Shown here piece after piece: positions 57,933 through 64,000 of a DNA stretch of 64,000 nucleotides. The notes below the pieces were generated by a model, which saw only the letters and a list, made by a program, of their open reading frames with translations, had not been told where the DNA came from and ran no database searches. The stretch is from Lachnoclostridium sp. UBA5725 (GTDB lineage Bacteria > Bacillota > Clostridia > Lachnospirales > Lachnospiraceae). The stretch lies in assembly GCA_002419585.1 (NCBI GenBank), contig DIGJ01000033.1, positions 62,001 to 126,000 on the forward strand, in the 5' to 3' direction. Positions within the stretch are counted from its first letter, which is position 1, and every line of letters starts with the position of its first letter. The position numbers and the translations under genes are program-made.

Positions 57933-59045
57933 ATGAAAATTATATGTAAAAAAACCGATTTGTTAAATGGTGTAAATATCGTTTTAAAAGCTGTCCCTGC
58001 AAAATCAACTATGCCAATACTTGAATGTATTGTGATTGAAGTCAAAGGTGATTTTGTTAAACTAATTAGTAATGATATGGAATTAGCAATTGAAACTTTA
58101 GTAATGGGAGACATTTTACAAGAGGGAACGATAGCGATTAATGCAAAAGTATTTTCAGAAATTATTCGTAAGCTTCCAGATAACGATGTAACGATAGAAA
58201 CCGATGATAATTATTCATGCTTAATTACCTGTGAAAAAGCAAAATTTAATATTTCAGGCAAATCCAACGAAGAATTTCCATCGATTCCAAGTATAGAACG
58301 CGATAAATCAATTGTTATTTCACAATTTAGCTTAAAAGAAATTATCCGCCAAACCGTATTTTCCATTTCAGACAATGAAAGTAACAAAATTATGACGGGT
58401 GAATTATTTGAAATTAATCAGGATGAATTTAAAGTAGTTTCTTTGGATGGTCATAGAATATCGATTCGTAAAATTAAATTAAAAGAATCATATGATTCCT
58501 TAAAAGTAATTGTTCCAGGTAAGACATTAAATGAAATCAGTAAAATTTTATCTGGCGAAATGAATGAAGATGTAAAAATATTCTTTACAAATAAACACAT
58601 TGTTTTTGAATTTAATGATACAATGGTGCTTTCTCGTTTAATAGAGGGAGAGTACTATAAAATAAATCAAATGTTATCCAGTGATTACGAAACAAAGATC
58701 ACGATAAACAAAAAAGAATTTCTAAGTTGTATTGATCGTGCTACCCTTTTGATCAAAGAATCAGAAAAAAAACCAATCATAATCAATATTACGGATGACA
58801 CCATGGAACTTAAAATTAATTCAGCAATTGGTTCCATGAATGAAGAAGTTGATATCGTAAAAGAGGGAAAAGATATTTTAATTGGATTTAATCCAAAGTT
58901 TTTGATGGATGCATTAAGAGTAATTGATGAAGAGGAAGTTGATATTTATTTATTCAATCCAAAAGCACCATGTTTTATCAAAGACAAAGAAGAAAATTAT
59001 ATCTATTTAATCTTGCCTATTAATTTTAATACAAGTGCAAATTAA
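57933..59045 (+). CDS. dnaN: DNA polymerase III beta sliding clamp
   Basis: The 370-residue sliding clamp consists of three repeated domains: AVPAKSTMPILECIVIEVKG and INAKVFSEIIRKLPDNDVTI in the first, LDGHRISIRKIKL in the second, and the C-terminal IGFNPKFLMDALRVIDEEEV with YLILPINF at the end. It tethers the polymerase to DNA. AAGGAG lies ten or so bases before ATG and a DnaA box sits between them. Length is normal. Confidence 0.98.
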   Translation: MKIICKKTDLLNGVNIVLKAVPAKSTMPILECIVIEVKGDFVKLISNDMELAIETLVMGDILQEGTIAINAKVFSEIIRKLPDNDVTIETDDNYSCLITCEKAKFNISGKSNEEFPSIPSIERDKSIVISQFSLKEIIRQTVFSISDNESNKIMTGELFEINQDEFKVVSLDGHRISIRKIKLKESYDSLKVIVPGKTLNEISKILSGEMNEDVKIFFTNKHIVFEFNDTMVLSRLIEGEYYKINQMLSSDYETKITINKKEFLSCIDRATLLIKESEKKPIIINITDDTMELKINSAIGSMNEEVDIVKEGKDILIGFNPKFLMDALRVIDEEEVDIYLFNPKAPCFIKDKEENYIYLILPINFNTSAN

Positions 59046-59084
59046 AAAATATTTTGCGTAAATGCGCAGACAGGAGTATCATGA

Positions 59085-59297
59085 ATGGATACATTGCAAA
59101 TTAAAGATGAATTTATTAAATTAGGTCAAGCTTTAAAATTAGCTAATTTAGTAGAATCAGGAATTGATGCCAAACTTGTAATAAAGGATGGATTAGTAAA
59201 AGTTAATGGACAGACAGAATTACAACGTGGAAAAAAACTATATGATGGAGATATCTTTTTATTTGATGGACAAGAGTTTAAGATAAAAGGTAAATAG
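59085..59297 (+). CDS. yaaA: S4-domain RNA-binding protein YaaA/YbcJ-like
   Basis: A 70-residue protein made of one S4 RNA-binding domain (FIKLGQALKLANLVESGIDA then KLVIKDGLVKVNGQTELQRG and KKLYDGD). It regularly lies between dnaN and recF in Firmicutes. It probably binds rRNA or stalled ribosomal complexes, but its exact role is not settled. It begins 39 bases after dnaN and ends two bases before recF. Confidence 0.94.
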   Translation: MDTLQIKDEFIKLGQALKLANLVESGIDAKLVIKDGLVKVNGQTELQRGKKLYDGDIFLFDGQEFKIKGK

Positions 59298-59299
59298 TT

Positions 59300-60400
59300 A
59301 TGATTATAAATTCCATTGAACTAAGTAATTTTCGTAATTATGAAACTTTGTCGATGCAATTTCATCCAAAAACGAATATTTTATATGGCGATAATGCTCA
59401 GGGGAAAACAAATATTCTAGAAGCAATTTATGTTGCAGCCACAACAAAATCCCATAAGGGGAGTAAAGATAAAGAACTCATAAAGATGGATCAGAGTGAA
59501 TCTCACATTCGTTTACGAAATGAAAAAGACGATATGATTCATATTATTGACATGCATATAAAAAAAAATAAATCAAAAGGCATTGCAATTAATGGTATTC
59601 CAATTCGTAAATCGAGTGAATTAGTTGGGCTTGTACATGTTGTTTTCTTCTCCCCAGAAGATTTAGGTATTATCAAAAATGGACCTGGTGAGAGAAGAAG
59701 ATTTATTGACATGGAATTGTGTCAGATTGATAAGATTTATCTTTATAATTTAACCAAATACAATAAAATATTAATGCAGCGAAATAATTTATTAAAACAG
59801 ATTCGTTTTAATGCAGAATTATTGGATACACTAAGTATATGGGATAAACAACTGGTAATATATGGAAAAAATGTAATAGACAGAAGAATTGAATTTATAA
59901 ATCAACTTAATTCTATTATTTTTAATATACATAAAAAGCTATCTGGTGGTAAGGAAGAATTAGTAATTCAGTATGATAGCAATGTTTCCTCCGAGTTATT
60001 TGAAAAAAAATTAGAGGATTCGATTGATCGAGATATTAGTTTGAAAATGACAAATGTTGGTCCTCACCGTGATGATATATTATTTTTAGTAAAAGATATT
60101 GATATTCGTAAATTTGGATCACAAGGTCAGCAAAGAACAGCAGCTTTATCTCTAAAACTTGCAGAAATTGAGTTATTAAAACGAATCACAAGGCAAAGTC
60201 CAATTTTATTATTGGATGATGTTTTATCTGAGCTCGATCGAAACAGACAAAATTATCTTTTGGATAGCATAAAAGATATACAGACGATTATTACGTGCAC
60301 CGGTTTGGAGGAATTTGTAAATAACAGAATTGAAATAAATAAGATTTTTAGAGTAGTTGAGGGAACTGTAACAGAAGAGAATGATTTGAATAAAGTTTAG
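59300..60400 (+). CDS. recF: DNA replication and repair protein RecF
   Basis: RecF is an SMC-like ATPase that loads RecA at gaps with RecO and RecR. The 366 residues include the Walker A GDNAQGKTNILEAIY (about 30-44), the RecF signature region (GPGERRRFIDMEL), the ABC-type signature GSQGQQRTAALSLKLAE, and Walker B ILLLDDVLSELD. It starts two bases after yaaA and ends 10 bases before gyrB. Confidence 0.97.
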   Translation: MIINSIELSNFRNYETLSMQFHPKTNILYGDNAQGKTNILEAIYVAATTKSHKGSKDKELIKMDQSESHIRLRNEKDDMIHIIDMHIKKNKSKGIAINGIPIRKSSELVGLVHVVFFSPEDLGIIKNGPGERRRFIDMELCQIDKIYLYNLTKYNKILMQRNNLLKQIRFNAELLDTLSIWDKQLVIYGKNVIDRRIEFINQLNSIIFNIHKKLSGGKEELVIQYDSNVSSELFEKKLEDSIDRDISLKMTNVGPHRDDILFLVKDIDIRKFGSQGQQRTAALSLKLAEIELLKRITRQSPILLLDDVLSELDRNRQNYLLDSIKDIQTIITCTGLEEFVNNRIEINKIFRVVEGTVTEENDLNKV

Positions 60401-60410
60401 GAGGAAGTTT

Positions 60411-62321
60411 ATGAGTCAAGAGTATGGTGCAGACCAAATTCAAATATTGGAAGGCTTGGAAGCTGTAAGAAAAAGACCAGGAATGTATATTGGAAGTACT
60501 TCAATTAAAGGACTTCATCATTTGGTTTACGAAATTGTAGATAATGCAATTGACGAGGCATTGGCTGGATTTTGTAATGAAATTGAAGTAACCATAAATG
60601 AGGATAATTCCATTACTGTCGTTGATAATGGTCGTGGCATTCCAGTTGGTATCAACCATAAATCTGGACTTCCTGCAGTACAGGTAGTTTTTACGATTCT
60701 TCATGCCGGTGGTAAATTTGGCGGTGGAGGATACAAAGTATCTGGAGGACTTCATGGTGTTGGTGCTTCTGTTGTAAATGCTTTATCCGAATGGTTGGAA
60801 GTAACCGTTCATGCAGATGGAAAGATTTACAAGCAAAGATATGAAAGAGGAAAAGTAATGACCCCTCTTGAAGAAGTTGGTGTTACAGATAAATCAGGTA
60901 CTACAGTTAGCTTTTTACCAGATAAACAAATTTTTGAAGAAACTGTTTTTGACTATGATACCTTACGCCAAAGACTTCGCGAAATGGCCTTTTTAACGAA
61001 AGGCATTAAAATTGTTTTAGATGATATAAGACCAGAAGATCCAAAAAGAAGAGAATTCCATTATGAAGGCGGTATCAAAGAATATGTTGCATACCTTAAC
61101 CGTCACAAAGACCCAATATATGATAGTATCATTTATTGTGAGGGTGAAAAAAATGGAGTTTACGTTGAAGTTGCAATGCAGCACAATAGTTCTTACACCG
61201 AAGGATGTTATAGCTTTGTAAATAATATTACAACACCAGAAGGTGGTACACATCTGATTGGTTTTAAAAATGCATTGACCAAAACATTCAATGATTATTC
61301 TAGAAGCCAGAAATATCTAAAAGAGAATGAGCAGAATTTGACAGGTGAAGACATTCGAGAAGGTATTTCTGCAATTATAAGTATAAAAATAGCAGAACCA
61401 CAATTTGAAGGACAAACAAAGCAAAAATTAGGAAATAGTGAAGCAAGAGGAGCTGTTGAAAGTATAGTATCCGAACAGCTTACTTATTTTCTGGAGCAAA
61501 ATCCTTCTGTATCAAAAATGATATGTGAAAAAGCTGTATTAGCGCAACGTGCAAGAGATGCAGCACGAAAGGCAAGAGATTTAACCAGAAGAAAAACAGC
61601 ACTTGAAGGAATGAGTCTTCCAGGTAAATTAGCAGACTGTTCGGATAAAAATCCAGAAAACTGTGAAATTTATATTGTCGAAGGAGATTCTGCTGGTGGT
61701 AGTGCAAAAACGGCTCGTTCCAGAGCAACACAGGCTATTTTACCATTACGTGGAAAAATTCTTAACGTAGAAAAAGCAAGACTAGATAAAATTTTGGTAA
61801 ATAATGAAATTAAAGCAATGATTACTGCATTTGGTACTGGTATTTCAGACGATTTTGATATTTCAAAGTTAAGATATCATAAAATAATTATCATGACGGA
61901 TGCCGATGTTGATGGTGCACATATTAGTACACTGTTACTCACATTCCTTTATCGCTTTATGCCTGAATTAATTAAGCAAGGCTATGTATATCTGGCACAG
62001 CCACCACTTTATAAAGTCGAGAAAAATAAAAAAGAGTGGTATGCATATAGCGATGAAGAATTAAATAATATATTAGTCGAAATTGGTCGTGATACCAATA
62101 ACAAAATACAGCGTTACAAAGGTCTTGGAGAAATGGATGCGGAACAGCTATGGGAAACAACCATGGATCCGGAAAGAAGAATTCTGCTACGTGTAACCAT
62201 GGATGAAGAGTTTGAATCGGAAGTGGATTTAACATTTACGACCTTAATGGGTGATAAAGTAGAGCCAAGGCGTGAATTCATCGAAGAAAATGCAAAATAC
62301 GTAAGAAATCTAGATATCTAA
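60411..62321 (+). CDS. gyrB: DNA gyrase subunit B
   Basis: The 636-residue ATPase subunit of gyrase. It carries GLEAVRKRPGMYIGSTSIKG, the ATP-binding DNAIDEALAGF and GRGIPVG, the ATP lid GGKFGGGGYKVSGGLHGVGA, the TOPRIM EGDSAGGSAK and DADVDGAHI, and the PPLYKV/QRYKGLGEMDAEQLWETT C-terminal region. GGAGG precedes the ATG. It is followed 71 bases later by gyrA. Confidence 0.98.
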   Translation: MSQEYGADQIQILEGLEAVRKRPGMYIGSTSIKGLHHLVYEIVDNAIDEALAGFCNEIEVTINEDNSITVVDNGRGIPVGINHKSGLPAVQVVFTILHAGGKFGGGGYKVSGGLHGVGASVVNALSEWLEVTVHADGKIYKQRYERGKVMTPLEEVGVTDKSGTTVSFLPDKQIFEETVFDYDTLRQRLREMAFLTKGIKIVLDDIRPEDPKRREFHYEGGIKEYVAYLNRHKDPIYDSIIYCEGEKNGVYVEVAMQHNSSYTEGCYSFVNNITTPEGGTHLIGFKNALTKTFNDYSRSQKYLKENEQNLTGEDIREGISAIISIKIAEPQFEGQTKQKLGNSEARGAVESIVSEQLTYFLEQNPSVSKMICEKAVLAQRARDAARKARDLTRRKTALEGMSLPGKLADCSDKNPENCEIYIVEGDSAGGSAKTARSRATQAILPLRGKILNVEKARLDKILVNNEIKAMITAFGTGISDDFDISKLRYHKIIIMTDADVDGAHISTLLLTFLYRFMPELIKQGYVYLAQPPLYKVEKNKKEWYAYSDEELNNILVEIGRDTNNKIQRYKGLGEMDAEQLWETTMDPERRILLRVTMDEEFESEVDLTFTTLMGDKVEPRREFIEENAKYVRNLDI

Positions 62322-62392
62322 TGGAAAATTGTAAAATAAATTACATTCCTTGAATATAAATGCTGCAAAAGCAGCGGATAGGAGCAAAATAA

Positions 62393-64000
62393 ATGGATGA
62401 ACATATCTTTGATAAGGTACATGAAGTAGACCTTAGAAAAACCATGGAAACATCATATATTGATTATGCCATGTCAGTAATTGCTTCTCGTGCCTTACCA
62501 GATGTAAGAGATGGTTTAAAACCGGTACAAAGAAGAATTTTATATGCAATGATAGAGCTTAACAATGGTCCGGACAAACCTCATCGTAAATGTGCACGTA
62601 TTGTTGGTGATACTATGGGTAAATATCACCCTCACGGTGATAGTTCTATTTATGGTGCATTGGTTAATCTTGCTCAGGATTGGTCAACACGATATCCATT
62701 GGTAGATGGACATGGAAATTTCGGATCCGTTGACGGTGATGGGGCAGCTGCAATGCGTTATACGGAAGCACGCCTTAGTAAAATATCAATGGAAATGATA
62801 TCGGATATCAATAAAAATACCGTTGATTTTATACCAAACTTTGACGAGACGGAAAGAGAACCAGTTGTATTACCTTCTCGCTATCCAAACCTTTTGGTAA
62901 ATGGAACCTCCGGTATTGCTGTAGGTATGGCTACCAATATTCCACCTCACAATTTGCGTGAGGTTATTAATGCTGTTGTTAAAATTATTGATAACACAGT
63001 GGAAGAAGAAAGAGAAACGTCACTCGAAGAAATTTTACCAATTATCAAAGGACCTGATTTTCCAACAGGTGCTACTATTTTAGGTACTCGCGGTATTGAA
63101 GAAGCATATCGTACGGGAAGAGGTAAGATACGAGTAAGAGCAGTAACCGATATTGAGGCTATGCCAAATGGAAAGAATCGTATTGTTGTTACGGAACTTC
63201 CATACATGGTAAATAAGGCTCGTTTGATCGAAAAAATTGCAGAATTACATAAAGATAAAAAGATTGATGGTATTACAGAACTTCGTGATGAATCAGATCG
63301 TCAAGGAATGCGTATCTGTATTGAGTTAAGACGAGATGCAAATGCAAATGTTATTTTAAATCAATTATATAAACATACACAACTACAAGATACATTTGGC
63401 GTTATTATGCTTGCTTTAGTGAATAACGAACCATTGGTTATGAATCTTTTACAGATGCTTCAGTTTTATTTAAAACATCAAGAAGAAGTAGTAACCAGAA
63501 GAACACAGTATGATTTAAATAAAGCGCAAGAGCGAGCTCACATTTTAGAAGGTTTATTAATTGCATTAGATAATATTGACCGTATTATTAAAATTATTCG
63601 TGGCTCCAAAAATGTACAAATAGCAAAAGAAAGCTTAATCGAAGAATTCAATCTTAGCGAGGTTCAGGCTCAAGCAATTGTTGATATGAGACTTCGTGCA
63701 TTAACAGGTCTGGAACGTGAAAAATTAGAAGCAGAGTACGCTGAATTAGAGAAAAAAATTCAAGAATTTATTGCAATTCTTGGGGATAGAAAACTCTTAC
63801 TTGGTGTAATTAAAGAAGAAATTTCCGTTATTCGTGATAAATTTGGAGATGATAGAAGAACTTCGATTGGTTTTGATGAATTTGATATTTCGATGGAAGA
63901 CTTAATTCCAGTTGAAAACACTATAATTGCCATGACAAAATTAGGTTATATCAAGCGTATGACAATTGATAATTTCAAGAGTCAAAACCGTGGTGGTAAA
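62393..64000 (+). CDS. gyrA: DNA gyrase subunit A, 3' end cut by window edge
   Basis: The first 536 codons of the cleavage subunit of gyrase (about 830-850 residues complete). It opens DEHIFDKVHEVDLRKTMETS, has the winged-helix domain with KYHPHGDSSIYGALV (78-91), the catalytic tyrosine Y123 in AAMRYTEAR, the tower and coiled-coil regions, and is entering the C-terminal wrapping domain where the window ends. At the quinolone-sensitive helix Ser84 is present but the usual acidic residue four positions on is Gly88. AGGAG lies eight bases before the ATG. Sole gene after gyrB in view. Confidence 0.97.
   Translation, partial: MDEHIFDKVHEVDLRKTMETSYIDYAMSVIASRALPDVRDGLKPVQRRILYAMIELNNGPDKPHRKCARIVGDTMGKYHPHGDSSIYGALVNLAQDWSTRYPLVDGHGNFGSVDGDGAAAMRYTEARLSKISMEMISDINKNTVDFIPNFDETEREPVVLPSRYPNLLVNGTSGIAVGMATNIPPHNLREVINAVVKIIDNTVEEERETSLEEILPIIKGPDFPTGATILGTRGIEEAYRTGRGKIRVRAVTDIEAMPNGKNRIVVTELPYMVNKARLIEKIAELHKDKKIDGITELRDESDRQGMRICIELRRDANANVILNQLYKHTQLQDTFGVIMLALVNNEPLVMNLLQMLQFYLKHQEEVVTRRTQYDLNKAQERAHILEGLLIALDNIDRIIKIIRGSKNVQIAKESLIEEFNLSEVQAQAIVDMRLRALTGLEREKLEAEYAELEKKIQEFIAILGDRKLLLGVIKEEISVIRDKFGDDRRTSIGFDEFDISMEDLIPVENTIIAMTKLGYIKRMTIDNFKSQNRGGK

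Noticed and set aside
1..64000. A complete prophage or biosynthetic cluster
   Set aside because: Only scattered remnants (integrase and AraC fragments) occur; no phage structural genes, terminases, NRPS/PKS or lantibiotic genes were found.

Overview
The window is a 64 kb, AT-rich segment of a Gram-positive Firmicutes chromosome that spans the replication origin. The gene order rpmH-rnpA-yidD-yidC-jag-mnmE-mnmG-rsmG ... parA-parB on one side and dnaA-dnaN-yaaA-recF-gyrB-gyrA on the other is the classic Firmicutes origin layout. A large SRP RNA, genes resembling the clostridial families DUF3881, DUF4446 and DUF6128, and a bacterial V-type ATPase point to the Lachnospiraceae (Clostridium cluster XIVa), plausibly near Lachnoclostridium phytofermentans. 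The species is inference; nothing was searched.

Layout, left to right. 1-12.5 kb: murA (cut by the left edge), a shikimate kinase-like gene, an OLD-family ATPase/nuclease overlapping a flavin reductase, a CBS/DRTGG pyrophosphatase preceded in the same direction by two large uncharacterised proteins (a cNMP-fold protein and a TPR protein ending in a degenerate AAA+ domain), the SRP RNA downstream of tadA, and small enzymes. 12.5-17.3 kb: a low-molecular-weight phosphatase followed by a scarred accessory patch with a Tn916-type integrase remnant, an AraC remnant, clustered palindromes, a lipoprotein, an FtsX-like tail and a MalT-like LuxR regulator. 17.5-22.6 kb: an OmpR-type two-component system behind a frameshifted traX, a PadR/DUF1700 operon with a perfectly palindromic promoter, and a secreted BIG2 protein. 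22.8-27.8 kb: a secreted serine hydrolase, a LysM/GH18 protein without the GH18 catalytic residues, tRNA-Lys, thioredoxin and trmB.

28.1-36.6 kb is a complete nine-gene V-type ATPase operon (G/H-C-I-K-F-E-A-B-D). It is followed by a D,D-carboxypeptidase, a DEDDh exonuclease paired with a membrane coiled-coil protein carrying repeated FliM-like motifs, serS, tRNA-Arg, a DUF3881 protein, an HD-GYP protein, a DUF4446 protein, parB-parA with two parS sites, and a DegS/DegU-like two-component pair.

48.3-64 kb is the origin block. All genes from rsmG to rpmH run leftward away from oriC, and dnaA to gyrA (cut by the right edge) run rightward, so both are co-directional with replication. DnaA boxes lie both between rpmH and dnaA and between dnaA and dnaN. 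The V-ATPase operon and several surface-protein genes point toward oriC, head-on to the leftward fork.

The least expected items are the cNMP-fold/TPR-pseudo-AAA pair upstream of the pyrophosphatase, a transcription terminator whose stem is a parS site, the palindromic PadR promoter, the motif-repeat protein beside the exonuclease, and several decayed genes marking past insertions.
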